Positions 1-8,368 of a stretch of DNA of 52,214 bases are shown one piece after another. The DNA lies in assembly GCF_048269545.1 (NCBI RefSeq), contig NZ_JBLXIJ010000010.1, forward strand, positions 1 through 52,214, given 5' to 3'. The notes beneath the pieces are model-generated. The model was not told the DNA's origin, ran no database searches, and worked only from the letters and a program-made list of their open reading frames with translations. Numbering within the stretch: position 1 is the first letter of the stretch; the number at the start of each line of letters is the position of its first letter. A program made the position numbers and the translations under genes. The DNA comes from Halpernia sp048269545. Its GTDB lineage: Bacteria; Bacteroidota; Bacteroidia; Flavobacteriales; Weeksellaceae.

Positions 1-11
1 TCAACCTTTTA

Positions 12-88
12 AAACAAGGCAGAGGACTGATATGTTAGTGAAGACTATTAATCTTTAAAGGTATTTCTAGTTCACCTCTGTCTTGTTT
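12..88. repeat. imperfect 14-bp inverted repeat at window edge
   Basis: The arms at 12-25 (AAACAAGGCAGAGG) and 75-88 (CCTCTGTCTTGTTT) are complementary with one mismatch. A short direct repeat TTAAAGGTATT lies at about 55 and 91. The function is unknown; it could be the tail of a mobile or palindromic repeat whose other half lies outside the window. Confidence 0.4.
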
Positions 89-127
89 ATTTAAAGGTAT
101 TAATTTTATAGAAGTAAAGTAAAGATT

Positions 128-339
128 GTATTGGCAAAATGCGGGGGAAAGTAACAAGCTGAACTTTTGTGAAATTTATCCGCCGCTGCTTTTTTATTCC
201 ACAAAAAAAAGTAATTTAGTGTAAGAAAAAAGCATCGGCTACGTTCAGTATAAATTGAACTTTTCGTTCCATTTAGCCCGCACTTCGCCAATACTTTTTC
301 CGTTGGGAAAAATCGCCCTTTGGGACGATTTTTCCCAAC
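128..339 (+). repeat. degenerate attC-like site plus mini-cassette stub
   Basis: The arms at 128-145 (GTATTGGCAAAATGCGGG) and 277-294 (CCCGCACTTCGCCAATAC) pair over 16 of 18 bases around a long loop. The loop contains the ATTGAACTTTT-type motif also found in the attC sites near 50.8 and 52.1 kb. A GTTGGGA core at 302 opens the hairpin (302-315 with 326-339) that also opens the three mini-cassettes of the right-hand array. Here the attC expected after the hairpin is missing and the left RYYYAAC box is not recognisable. I read it as the remnant of an integron cassette junction about 34 kb from the main array. An ORF over this stretch (106-345, - strand) is not a credible gene. Confidence 0.6.
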
Positions 340-443
340 GTGCAAGGGTAAACGACCTCTTCATCCAAACTTGAGCAAACGATTTTTGAAATAGAAATTT
401 AATATATTTAGAATGCCAAAATGTTTTTTAAAACAACACTATT

Positions 444-1304
444 ATGGACATTACAAATTTTCCAGAAGATTTATTTGAAAATAACTACACGGACACTTTA
501 GACCTTCAAATTGCTAATTACGAGGTGTATAAACATGTTTCCAAAAATAAGATTAACCTAAACAAAAATGTATTCAGTTTTTTGTTGGATGGACAAAAGG
601 ACATTCACTTTTCTAATGACATCGTTTCGATAAATCCTGCACAATCCTTACTTCTTGCATCGGGGAATTTTTTAACAACAGAAATTGTAGGGGCAAATAG
701 TTATAGTTGCCTACTCTTTTTCTTTTCTCAAAAAAACATTAATGATTTTTTATTGAAATATGGGCATTTATTTAACCCAAAAGACTTAAATAAAACAACG
801 AACAATAGTCCCTATTTCCTTATCAAAAAAGACAATTTTATTATCCATTTTATTAATTCTATTCAACAAATTTATGGCTTGAATCAAACAATCTCTCAAA
901 AGATTCTGGAATTGAAATTTGAAGAAATTATGCTGTATCTGGCTGATAAGTATGGGCAAAGTTTTTTTGTTTATCTACATTCATTATTAATCAATGAAAG
1001 AGAATTATCTTTTAAAATGGTCATTGAAAAAAATCTGTACACGAGTTTGAATATTGACGAGGTTGCTTTTCTATGCAACATGAGCCTGTCTACTTTTAAG
1101 CGGAAATTTTTACAATTATATCAAGAGTCTCCAGGAAAATGGTTTCAACTAAAACGGCTCAACAAAGCCAAAAAATTATTGCTTAATAATGAAGCAACCC
1201 CATCAGAAATCTATATGGACTTTGGTTATGATAGCTTATCAAATTTTAGCACAGCCTTTAAAAATGAATTTGGTTACAGTCCAAAAAACATGATGAAAAC
1301 TTGA
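444..1304 (+). CDS. AraC-family transcriptional regulator
   Basis: This 286-residue protein has an N-terminal ligand or oligomerisation region (about residues 25-130) and a C-terminal double helix-turn-helix. The second half holds the AraC hallmark: a first recognition helix region around LCNMSLSTFKRKF, the RLNKAKKLL linker, and the family signature around FGYDSLSNFSTAFKNEFGYSP (about residues 262-282). The N-terminal part resembles ExsA-type AraC regulators rather than the sugar-binding AraC cupin, but this is only an impression from the sequence. It lies 100 bp upstream of the small monooxygenase gene on the same strand. AraC regulators often control such neighbours, so the ABM gene is its likely target. 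No ligand can be inferred. Confidence 0.9.
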   Translation: MDITNFPEDLFENNYTDTLDLQIANYEVYKHVSKNKINLNKNVFSFLLDGQKDIHFSNDIVSINPAQSLLLASGNFLTTEIVGANSYSCLLFFFSQKNINDFLLKYGHLFNPKDLNKTTNNSPYFLIKKDNFIIHFINSIQQIYGLNQTISQKILELKFEEIMLYLADKYGQSFFVYLHSLLINERELSFKMVIEKNLYTSLNIDEVAFLCNMSLSTFKRKFLQLYQESPGKWFQLKRLNKAKKLLLNNEATPSEIYMDFGYDSLSNFSTAFKNEFGYSPKNMMKT

Positions 1305-1337
1305 CCTTTTTTCATAAGTTTTTGAACTAAATAAAAA

Positions 1338-1360
1338 AGCACCACAAGTTTAAAGGTGCT
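1338..1360 (+). terminator. weak hairpin after the AraC gene
   Basis: AGCACC at 1338-1343 pairs with GGTGCT at 1355-1360, with A-rich sequence to the left and only a mixed sequence to the right. It sits between the regulator stop and the monooxygenase start. It could be a weak terminator or a structured leader of the downstream gene. Confidence 0.35.
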
Positions 1361-1404
1361 ACATTTGTTAAAACAAAATTGGTTTAATTTAAAAATAAAA
1401 AGAC

Positions 1405-1698
1405 ATGAAAAAATTAGGATTATTAGTTCGACTAGAAGCAAAAGCAGGAAAAGAAAAAGATGTTGAAGCCTTTATCACAAGTGCATTGCCACTTGCTAAT
1501 GAAGAAACGGGTACTATTACATGGTATGCGTTCCGTATTGACGCTTCTACATTTGGCATTTTTGACACTTTTTCAGATGAAGAGGGCAGAGAAGCACATC
1601 TTGGTGGTAAGATTGCAAAGGCGTTAATGGAAAATGCACCTGAATTGTTGGCTACTGCACCATCTATTGAGAAATTGGATGTTTTAGCGGCTAAATAA
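1405..1698 (+). CDS. antibiotic biosynthesis monooxygenase (ABM) family protein
   Basis: At 97 residues this is the normal size for the dimeric ferredoxin-like ABM fold (YgiN-type quinol monooxygenase and relatives). Family features are the opening beta strand around LGLLVRLEAKAGKE, the central WYAFRID and FGIFDTFSDEEGREAH segments, and the end LLATAPSIEKLDVL. Family members oxidise quinols or polyketide-like substrates without a cofactor; the substrate here cannot be read from the sequence. It follows the AraC regulator at 444-1304 on the same strand and is probably controlled by it. The stop is followed immediately by the open frame of the truncated gene at 1836-2528. Confidence 0.85.
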   Translation: MKKLGLLVRLEAKAGKEKDVEAFITSALPLANEETGTITWYAFRIDASTFGIFDTFSDEEGREAHLGGKIAKALMENAPELLATAPSIEKLDVLAAK

Positions 1699-1835
1699 AT
1701 AGTAAAGGTCTAATATTAAGACCGAATGAAAAAAACATAAAATTTGATAGAACAGATATTAATTGGTATGATGGTCCAATAGTTTTTACAAAAGATTTAA
1801 ATTATCTGCTGTTTTTCAACGGAGTTGTCGTTAAT

Positions 1836-2528
1836 TTGAAGACAAGAGAAGTACGGACAAAAGAATTTATACCATATCTAAAGGGCTACACCACTGCAAC
1901 GGATATTATCGTAAGTGATAATGGAAAAAATTATGCAATTAATAATTCGAATAATGAAATAGAAATCCACAATCTGGAAACTGGAAAATTAGTTAAAAAA
2001 TTTAGCGCTTTACCTACATTGCCAAAGATTGAAGGATTTCAACTTGTGCCGTTGCCACAGGAAGGAGATTATATTTATTGGCTGCTTTTTAATAATAAAT
2101 ATGCAACCGGAGGATTAGCCTATCTCGTAAGAAACGGCGTTGCAACTTCATTTTGTGATCCATTGTGGGATCAGGAAAGTGATGCAAATTATGCGAAAAA
2201 TTTAAAGGAACTTTTAGAAAATTATAATGAAGTAGAAAAACGAAAATTGGAAAAAGAAAAATATGAGCAGCAGAAAAACGCAAATGCGCCTAGTTTGGGG
2301 GACATTTTAATAAGTCAAAGTAAGGAGAGAAAAAAAGTTTTGGCCGAAAAAAATTCTAATAATAATGTGCAAAATACTACCAGTTCTGCGCCATCTTCAG
2401 GGAAAAATTATACCCAACCTGCAAAATCATATAACGAGATTGTCTATGATTTACGAAAAGTGCAACAAGAAAGAAATGAAAAATCTGCGAGAGAAGCACG
2501 TATGGAAGAATACAGAAAACGCCCGTAG
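1836..2528 (+). CDS. hypothetical protein, probably 5'-truncated
   Basis: I do not recognise this protein. The best in-frame start is a TTG at 1836 (230 residues). The same frame stays open and looks coding back to 1695, where it meets the stop of the ABM gene, without any in-frame ATG (readable text such as NWYDGPIVFTKDLNY at about 1761-1805). The first half has beta-propeller-like short strands (for example NNEIEIHNLETGKLVKKF, about residues 44-61). The second half is a highly charged Lys/Glu-rich low-complexity tail with Asn/Ser runs (about residues 125-230). The missing ATG suggests that the original 5' end was replaced when the upstream block arrived. An alternative is translation from a non-ATG start. 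Confidence 0.5.
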   Translation: MKTREVRTKEFIPYLKGYTTATDIIVSDNGKNYAINNSNNEIEIHNLETGKLVKKFSALPTLPKIEGFQLVPLPQEGDYIYWLLFNNKYATGGLAYLVRNGVATSFCDPLWDQESDANYAKNLKELLENYNEVEKRKLEKEKYEQQKNANAPSLGDILISQSKERKKVLAEKNSNNNVQNTTSSAPSSGKNYTQPAKSYNEIVYDLRKVQQERNEKSAREARMEEYRKRP

Positions 2529-2674
2529 CATAAAAAAAATATTTATAACATTTGTTTAAAATTTAAAGTTATTTATTTTGTAATTTTTTAAATTAGTGTC
2601 AAATTTAATAAGTTTTATAAACCTTTTAAAAGGTTACAAAGCGTTATAAAATAAAACTCTTTAAACCCTCGCAG

Positions 2675-2720
2675 CCACACGATACATCGTGTGGATTCTA
2701 TATTGCAGATTTGCAATCCA
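2675..2720. repeat. REP-like double hairpin
   Basis: Two adjoining palindromes lie in a 265-bp intergenic stretch: CCACACGAT (2675-2683) with ATCGTGTGG (2686-2694), and TGGATT..ATTGCA (2692-2707) with TGCAATCCA (2712-2720). The layout resembles short intergenic palindromic repeats of flavobacterial genomes. There is no T-run, so it is not an obvious terminator. Confidence 0.5.
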
Positions 2721-2793
2721 CAACAAAAATAAACCCCAAAACATTTTTCCAACCAAAATAAAAAAATCATTACTTTTACTTTAAACTAAAAGC

Positions 2794-3609
2794 ATGAAAT
2801 TTAATTATTTACAATTACTTCAGATTCTTGTACTATTTACAAGTTGCTCAAAAGCAGCAATCTACAACGATCCTATTCCAGTTCACGATGAATTCACCAT
2901 CAACTCCAAACAAGTAGGCGAAATTAGACATATTAATGTTTGGACCCCACCAGAATATAAAGCAAAAACCGACTCACTTCCAGTGATGTATATGGCGGAT
3001 GGCGGAATCAAAGATGAAGATTTTCCGCACATCGCAAACACTATGGCGGAACTTATAAAATCAAAGAAAATCCCACCTATAATTTTGGTCGGAATTGCCA
3101 ATACAGAAAGAAGACGAGATTTAACGGGACCCACAAAAGTGGAAAAAGACAAAGAAATTGCACCGGTTGTGGGAGGTTCGGCAAAGTTTAGAGCATTTAT
3201 TAAAGAAGAATTATTTCCAGAAATCAATAAACGCTACAGAACAACTGCTTCGAAAAGTATTATTGGAGAATCTGCTTCAGGACTTTTTGTGGTAGAAACT
3301 TTCCTTTTAACGCCCGATATGTTTGATAATTATATTGCATTTGACCCATCACTTTGGTGGAATGATCAATATTTAATAAAAACGGGTAAGGAATATTTAG
3401 CCAAATTTCCCCCGAATCAAAAAAGAATTTGGTTTGCAGGTTCAGAAGACACTTCAGAAATCGTAAGCAAATTTGCCGATGTTTTAAAAAGTGAAAACCT
3501 ACCGAATGTAAAATGGAAATATTCGCCGGAACCAAAAGAAAAACACAATACCATTTTCCGAGCGACAAAAGTAAAAGCACTCATTTGGACTTTAGTCAAA
3601 ACGCAGTAA
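2794..3609 (+). CDS. esterase D / IroE-type alpha/beta hydrolase lipoprotein
   Basis: The 271-residue protein has a lipoprotein signal with lipobox around LFTSC (Cys at about residue 18), so it is probably anchored in the envelope. The body is a putative esterase (PF00756-like) domain. LPVMYMADGG gives the first strand, and GESASG (about residues 158-163) is the nucleophile elbow GxSxG with Ser160. FDPSLWW follows it, and the late EKHNTIF supplies the probable catalytic histidine. Homologues include enterochelin or siderophore esterases and general esterases. The substrate is not determinable here and no siderophore genes are adjacent. It stands alone, 77 bp before the glycosyltransferase. 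Confidence 0.85.
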   Translation: MKFNYLQLLQILVLFTSCSKAAIYNDPIPVHDEFTINSKQVGEIRHINVWTPPEYKAKTDSLPVMYMADGGIKDEDFPHIANTMAELIKSKKIPPIILVGIANTERRRDLTGPTKVEKDKEIAPVVGGSAKFRAFIKEELFPEINKRYRTTASKSIIGESASGLFVVETFLLTPDMFDNYIAFDPSLWWNDQYLIKTGKEYLAKFPPNQKRIWFAGSEDTSEIVSKFADVLKSENLPNVKWKYSPEPKEKHNTIFRATKVKALIWTLVKTQ

Positions 3610-3686
3610 AACGCCAAAAGATTGAAAATAATAAATGAAATAGAAATCATAAAGAATTTAATGTAAAACTTAAAGTCTCGGAGTTT

Positions 3687-5267
3687 ATGCAGATAAAGAA
3701 CAGCCTATTGAAACCAAAAACCTTTAGAGATAATTCTAACAATAGTAGAAATAAAACAATCATTTTATTAGCGTTTATTGCACTAAAATTTTTTCTGCAA
3801 TTTTTTCTTTTAAATTCTGAATATGATCTGCAACGCGATGAATATTTACATCTCGATCAAGCCAATCATTTAGCGTGGGGTTATCTTTCTGTTCCACCTT
3901 TTACTTCTTTGACGTCATCTATTATTCAATTATTGGGGAATTCTATTTTTTGGATTAAGTTTTTTCCCGCTTTATATGGCGCTTTAACAATGTATGTCGT
4001 TTGGAAAGCCAGTGAAGAATTAAAAGGAAATCTTTTTGCTCTAGTTTTAGGCGCGACTTGCGTTTTGTTTTCGGCACTTTTACGAATCAATATGCTTTAC
4101 CAACCGAACTCTTTTGATGTTTTAAGTTGGACATTAGTGTATTTTATATTGCTCAAATTCATCAATACCGAAAAAGTAAAATGGCTCTACATCGGTGCTG
4201 TTGTATTTGCTTTGGGTTTTTTGAATAAGTACAATATTGTATTTTTATTCATTGGTCTTATTCCTGCATTATTACTAAGTAAACAGCGAACACTATTCTT
4301 AAAATCTCATCTTTATTTCGCTGCCTTGTTGGGTTTGGTTCTCATTTCACCCAATCTTATTTGGCAATACCAAAACAATTTCCCCATCTTTCATCATTTA
4401 AAAGAATTGTCGGAAACGCAATTGGTCAATGTAAACCGAATTGATTTTTTAAAAAACCAACTTCTCTTTTTTGTCGGCTCATTAATTGTTTTATTTGCTT
4501 CTTTTTATGCTTTGCTTTTTTACAAGCCGTTTAAAAATTATCGGGTTTTCTTTTATTCCATTGTCTTTACTTTATTAACTTTTATTTACTTTAAAGCAAA
4601 AGATTATTATGCGATTGGTATTTATCCAATTTACCTGGCTTTTGGTTCTGTTTATTTGTCCAATATTTTAAAACATGGGTGGAAAAAATATTTACAACCC
4701 ATCGTATTATTAATTCCACTATTGTTATTTATTCCCATTTACAATGTTGCCTTTCCTATTAAAAGTCCAGAATATATGGTTCAACATTCAGAAAACTATA
4801 GAAAATTGGGTTTACTTCGATGGGAAGATGGCAAAGACCATTTGCTACCACAAGATTTTGCAGATATGTTGGCTTGGAAAGAATTGGCATTAAAAGTGGA
4901 TCGTGCTTATTTAAGTTTACCAAACAGAAAAAATACTCTGATTATTTGTGATAATTATGGAGAAGCAGGAGCCATCAACTTTTATTCTCACCAAAATTTG
5001 AAGGCTGTTTCTTACAATGCAGATTATATCAATTGGTTTGACTTATCCAAAAAATATGACAATCTAATTAAAGTCACAGAAAAAGAAAATGCAAAAGATG
5101 TCCTTCAAGACAATTCTCCCTATTTCCAGACTTCAATTCTTGCAAACTCCATCATCAACAAATATGCAAGGGAATTTGGAACCACAATTTTCAGTTTTAG
5201 TGGATCAAAAATTGATTTAAGAGACCAAATTAAAAAACGAATTGCCGAAGAGAAGAACTATCCATGA
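3687..5267 (+). CDS. GT39/PMT-type membrane glycosyltransferase
   Basis: This 526-residue polytopic protein has about 10-12 hydrophobic segments between residues 24 and 360 and a soluble C-terminal domain. The first periplasmic loop carries the acidic motif LQRDEYLHLDQANH (about residues 48-61). It is typical of the dolichyl/undecaprenyl-phosphate sugar-dependent glycosyltransferase family (PMT/ArnT-like, GT-C fold), whose catalytic Asp/Glu sits in that loop. It would transfer a sugar from a lipid-phosphate carrier to an envelope acceptor; donor and acceptor are unknown. The gene appears monocistronic and is followed by a small hairpin (AAGGTT-TTTT-AACCTT, about 5274-5290). Confidence 0.85.
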   Translation: MQIKNSLLKPKTFRDNSNNSRNKTIILLAFIALKFFLQFFLLNSEYDLQRDEYLHLDQANHLAWGYLSVPPFTSLTSSIIQLLGNSIFWIKFFPALYGALTMYVVWKASEELKGNLFALVLGATCVLFSALLRINMLYQPNSFDVLSWTLVYFILLKFINTEKVKWLYIGAVVFALGFLNKYNIVFLFIGLIPALLLSKQRTLFLKSHLYFAALLGLVLISPNLIWQYQNNFPIFHHLKELSETQLVNVNRIDFLKNQLLFFVGSLIVLFASFYALLFYKPFKNYRVFFYSIVFTLLTFIYFKAKDYYAIGIYPIYLAFGSVYLSNILKHGWKKYLQPIVLLIPLLLFIPIYNVAFPIKSPEYMVQHSENYRKLGLLRWEDGKDHLLPQDFADMLAWKELALKVDRAYLSLPNRKNTLIICDNYGEAGAINFYSHQNLKAVSYNADYINWFDLSKKYDNLIKVTEKENAKDVLQDNSPYFQTSILANSIINKYAREFGTTIFSFSGSKIDLRDQIKKRIAEEKNYP

Positions 5268-5290
5268 AAAGCAAAGGTTTTTTAACCTTA

Positions 5291-5538
5291 TTAACAGAAA
5301 AAATGAGTTTGATATTTCTAATTACGAAGATTTAGACCGACTGACTCTAATTGCTAAAACCAAGTATAAATTCTTCTGACTTTGCGCCGCACGACAATAA
5401 TTAAAAATAACTAATTGATAAAAATACGCTAAATGCCCTATTTTCTAATGATAAAATACAAGTTAATTTTGATGAAGGAAATATTGTAAAATCTACAGAC
5501 ATTTCATTAATAAAAATAAGAAACAACTATTCAAAATG
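5291..5538 (+). pseudogene. degraded coding remnants in the 5268-5535 gap
   Basis: Two short stretches read like protein without a start or a whole domain. One is in the frame with NEFDISNYEDLDRLTLIAK and ends at a TGA near 5380. The other ends NFDEGNIVKSTDISLIKIRNN, with its TGA overlapping the ATG of the next gene at 5536. They may be scraps of one decayed gene. I cannot name the family. Confidence 0.3.
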
Positions 5539-5988
5539 AAAAATTTAATAACTATAAGTGCGGCCTTTTTATTGTTTGCAAATAGCGCCTTTGCACAATC
5601 CGTAGTTTCAAAATCCACCGTTTCTGTCTCCAACCAAAGTCTTGGACAGGAGCAGCTCAATAAAAAAAATTATAAAGAAGCTGTAAAATATTTCACTGCC
5701 TGCGTAGAAGAAGGCGATCCTTTAGGAGAATGCCGCGTTGGGCGAGGAAAAGCCTATCTTGGTTTAGACGAAGAGGGTTATGCTACTGCAAATTTCGCTA
5801 TAGCATTGAAAACTAATCCCAAAAACAAAGAAGCCGCAGAATTGCTCGCGAAATATAAAAATAAAAATGATGCGCCTAAAATTACAAGCGAAGGCATAAA
5901 ACAATACCAAAAACTTTCGGCAGAAGACAAAAAGAAAGCCAACGACGTTATAAAAGCTCAGGAAAAAGTTTACAATTCTGGGAAATAA
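5536..5988 (+). CDS. small exported TPR-like protein
   Basis: At 150 residues, the protein starts with a clear signal peptide (hydrophobic to about residue 20, cleavage after AFAQ). It continues with tetratricopeptide-like helices: GQEQLNKKNYKEAVKYFTAC (about residues 37-56), then GKAYLGLDEEGYATANFAIALKTNP (about 72-96). A lysine-rich, helical, probably coiled C-terminus ends the protein. It is likely periplasmic and acts in protein-protein contacts. The ATG overlaps the stop of an upstream coding remnant. A strong convergent terminator separates it from deoD. Confidence 0.7.
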   Translation: MKNLITISAAFLLFANSAFAQSVVSKSTVSVSNQSLGQEQLNKKNYKEAVKYFTACVEEGDPLGECRVGRGKAYLGLDEEGYATANFAIALKTNPKNKEAAELLAKYKNKNDAPKITSEGIKQYQKLSAEDKKKANDVIKAQEKVYNSGK

Positions 5989-6056
5989 GCCTTGAGTTGC
6001 AATTAGGAAGCTAAAAAACCGCCTTCAAGAATTCATAATCTGTGATTCTTTATTAA

Positions 6057-6089
6057 AAAAAGCGCCTTGCATTTCTGCAAAGCGCTTTT
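6057..6089. terminator. bidirectional terminator between the TPR gene and deoD
   Basis: AAAGCG..TGCA pairs with TGCA..CGCTTT around a TTTC-type loop. It has A-runs on the left and T-runs on the right, so it can serve both convergent genes. Confidence 0.85.
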
Positions 6090-6110
6090 ATTTTGTAGCA
6101 TTAATTTACT

Positions 6111-6821
6111 TTATATGGTTTTCCACGCCGCTTCTAAAGCCAGTTCCATCATTGGTTTCAAAGCGGTTTGTCTTTGGTCCGCAGAAATATTTTCACCAGT
6201 GGGAATAATATCTGAAACGGTTAAAATGGTCGCCGCTTGTTTACCTAAATAACGTGCGTTGGCAAACAATCCGAACGCTTCCATTTCTACCGCAGGACAA
6301 TTGTATTTCGTGGCAATTGTAGGAACGGAAGGATTTTTACGGTAAAAAATATCACTACTGTGAACGCTGCAACTTTTCGTATTTAAAGATAATTCTATTG
6401 CTGTTTCGTTGATGACATCAAAAATTTGTCCTTGATGCGGCATTAACTCCTCCTCCATTTCCCAGGCGTATTTCGCGTAGGTGCTTTCGCTCGCGGCATT
6501 ATCAATATTGAGCAAGTCAAAAACCTTTAACTCTGTGGAATAAGCGCCACAAGTTCCGATGCGGATAATGGTTTCCACATCATATTCTGTGTACAATTCA
6601 AAAGAATAAATACCGATACTTGGGAAGCCCATTCCACTTGCGCCGACAGAGATTTCTTTGCCTTTAAAAAGTCCAGTATAATATAAAATTCCTCTGGTTT
6701 GACTGACCAAACGTGGATTTTCGAGAAAATTTTCAGCGATGTATTTCGCTCTTAACGGATCTCCGGGTTGTAAAACCACTTTGGCAATTTCTCCTTTCTT
6801 TGCACTAATGTGAATGCTCAT
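6111..6821 (-). CDS. deoD: purine nucleoside phosphorylase, DeoD type
   Basis: The 236-residue length is the family norm. It is the hexameric bacterial purine nucleoside phosphorylase that splits purine (deoxy)nucleosides with phosphate for salvage. Recognisable elements are the phosphate-binding VLQPGDPLRAKYIAE (about residues 16-30), GMGFPSIGIY (about 63-72), RIGTCGAY (about 87-94) and the nucleoside-binding VEMEAFGLFANAR near residue 178. The start codon is preceded by A/T-rich sequence only, as usual in this phylum. It is transcribed leftwards, alone, and ends at the terminator shared with the TPR gene. Confidence 0.97.
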   Translation of the reverse strand: MSIHISAKKGEIAKVVLQPGDPLRAKYIAENFLENPRLVSQTRGILYYTGLFKGKEISVGASGMGFPSIGIYSFELYTEYDVETIIRIGTCGAYSTELKVFDLLNIDNAASESTYAKYAWEMEEELMPHQGQIFDVINETAIELSLNTKSCSVHSSDIFYRKNPSVPTIATKYNCPAVEMEAFGLFANARYLGKQAATILTVSDIIPTGENISADQRQTALKPMMELALEAAWKTI

Positions 6822-7258
6822 ATTTTAGTTTTTGAATGTCAGACAAAGATAATGACTTTTAAATTACAGTACGGAATCAGCACAAAATTTAACGTGAGAT
6901 TTAGCTTCTATTTAAATTTAAAAAAAAATAAGAATACCTGTTGAGCATTTATAAATAAAATTTTAACTAACTGAAAATTAATAACAAAACAATTTTATGG
7001 ACCTAGGAAATGGAGGCGTTAATAAATTTTAAAGAATTTCCGTTAAAAAATTTCCACTGTTTGAGTGGCGGCAAAAATTAATATTAAACAATAAAACTTT
7101 CTTTCCGCCCGAGTTTTGGAAATTTTAGGAAATTATTTAAAATTTTAGCCGTAGTTTCCAGTCTTGAATTTTTGGTTCTTTTGTTTCAAGACAAAAGAAC
7201 AGATAATGAAACTGTTGCATTTGTTTACTAAATGCTTCCTTAAGTGCTTTAGGTCATT
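6822..7258. other. intergenic stretch with one hairpin
   Basis: No coding pattern is visible. The only structure is an inverted repeat TTCTTTTGT (7176-7184) with ACAAAAGAA (7191-7199), downstream of the - strand hypothetical gene, which may serve as its terminator. The remainder is A/T-rich spacer containing the deoD upstream region. Confidence 0.5.
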
Positions 7259-7990
7259 TTAAACTATCCCTTCTCCGAAATTTTTCGCCCACAGATAAGT
7301 AGCCGCATTTTTTTGATTTAAACTTAATACCGATGTTCCACCGCCAAAACTTACTTTGCCAAGAATCAACACCCAAGTTGCAGAATCGGGAACGGCAAAA
7401 TTCCAATCGGTGGCGTCCTGATTTTGTCCGAAGGACAAATGAACCGTCCAAGTTGATAAAGACACAATTTCCATGGTTTCAGCATTTGGATTAATGCTAA
7501 AAGCTTCAAAAGTCAGCTGTGCTTCGATGGTATTTTTTGGTGCTTTTATTTGCTTTCCCCATTGTATTAATGGGATTTTGCATTGAACCTCATCAGAATT
7601 ATTGCTAAATTCCGGATAAAACTGCGTGGCTTTTGTCCACAAAAAATCATTATTAAAATCAAAACCCATCAAAGCTTCTGGATTTTGAAAGACCGACGGA
7701 TTGGATTTTGGTAAAGAAAGAGAGGGAGTAACCAAAGTTTTGCCCATTCTCGCGCGGTGTCGCGCCGCATAACGGTTGTCCTTTATTAAGGGAAATTTTT
7801 CAAGCAAAAGTTGTCTGTACAATTTATCTTTTGCGCTTATCCATCCAAAAACCGAGGCGGCTGCTTTGGTTTTGGCGTTTTGTTTTACTTTTGCGGGTTT
7901 GCTTCTTATGTACTGAGTTGTGCCCTTTTGCACAAAGACCAGATTACTCACTACACCGCTAAGTTGTCCGTTTTTTAAAATTCTAGCCAT
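7259..7990 (-). CDS. hypothetical protein, DUF6266-like N-terminus
   Basis: The protein has 243 residues. The first 35 residues (MARILKNGQLSGVVSNLVF.., then a motif around TQYIRSKPAK) match the style of a Bacteroidota family opening with MARxxNG..G..SGK..NVV followed by an R(S/T)xP motif (DUF6266-type). I cannot confirm membership. The rest looks beta-rich with several Trp residues (WTVHLSFG, WNFAVPDSATWVLILGKVSFGGG). There is no signal peptide or catalytic motif. It is isolated between deoD and cas1. Family members occur singly in flavobacterial genomes with no known role. Confidence 0.65.
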   Translation of the reverse strand: MARILKNGQLSGVVSNLVFVQKGTTQYIRSKPAKVKQNAKTKAAASVFGWISAKDKLYRQLLLEKFPLIKDNRYAARHRARMGKTLVTPSLSLPKSNPSVFQNPEALMGFDFNNDFLWTKATQFYPEFSNNSDEVQCKIPLIQWGKQIKAPKNTIEAQLTFEAFSINPNAETMEIVSLSTWTVHLSFGQNQDATDWNFAVPDSATWVLILGKVSFGGGTSVLSLNQKNAATYLWAKNFGEGIV

Positions 7991-8094
7991 TTTTTGTCTT
8001 TTTAAAGAAATATTTTACAGTGGCATTCTAAAGGATATGTAGTACAAAGATACATTATAAATCTACACTAAAAGCATTGTTTAACTATATACTT

Positions 8095-8138
8095 TATGGA
8101 CTTGATATGGACTTATTATGGACTTGTTATGGAGAATT
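8095..8138. repeat. 11-bp tandem repeat upstream of cas1
   Basis: Three full copies of TATGGACTTRW and a fourth partial copy run head to tail at 8095, 8106, 8117 and 8128. The 11-bp period is close to one helical turn. The copies lie 240-270 bp upstream of the cas1 start, in a 377-bp non-coding stretch (7991-8368) that otherwise shows no structure. They could be a phased protein-binding site or a simple slippage repeat. Confidence 0.75.
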
Positions 8139-8368
8139 AACGAAGAAAGACTGAACTTGAAAGGGATACGCTGTTTAGTAAAGTTACAAATAAATATTGT
8201 TTTGGTATTTTAATTAAGTTGTCAATATAATTTATTTAATGTTTGAAATTGTTAGTATAAAATTTAAAGTAAGGAGTAAAATGACTAAAAATATAGTTTA
8301 AAAATAATACAAAAATTCATTATATACTGAAAATTAGTAACTTAGATAATAATTTAATTTAAAAAATT

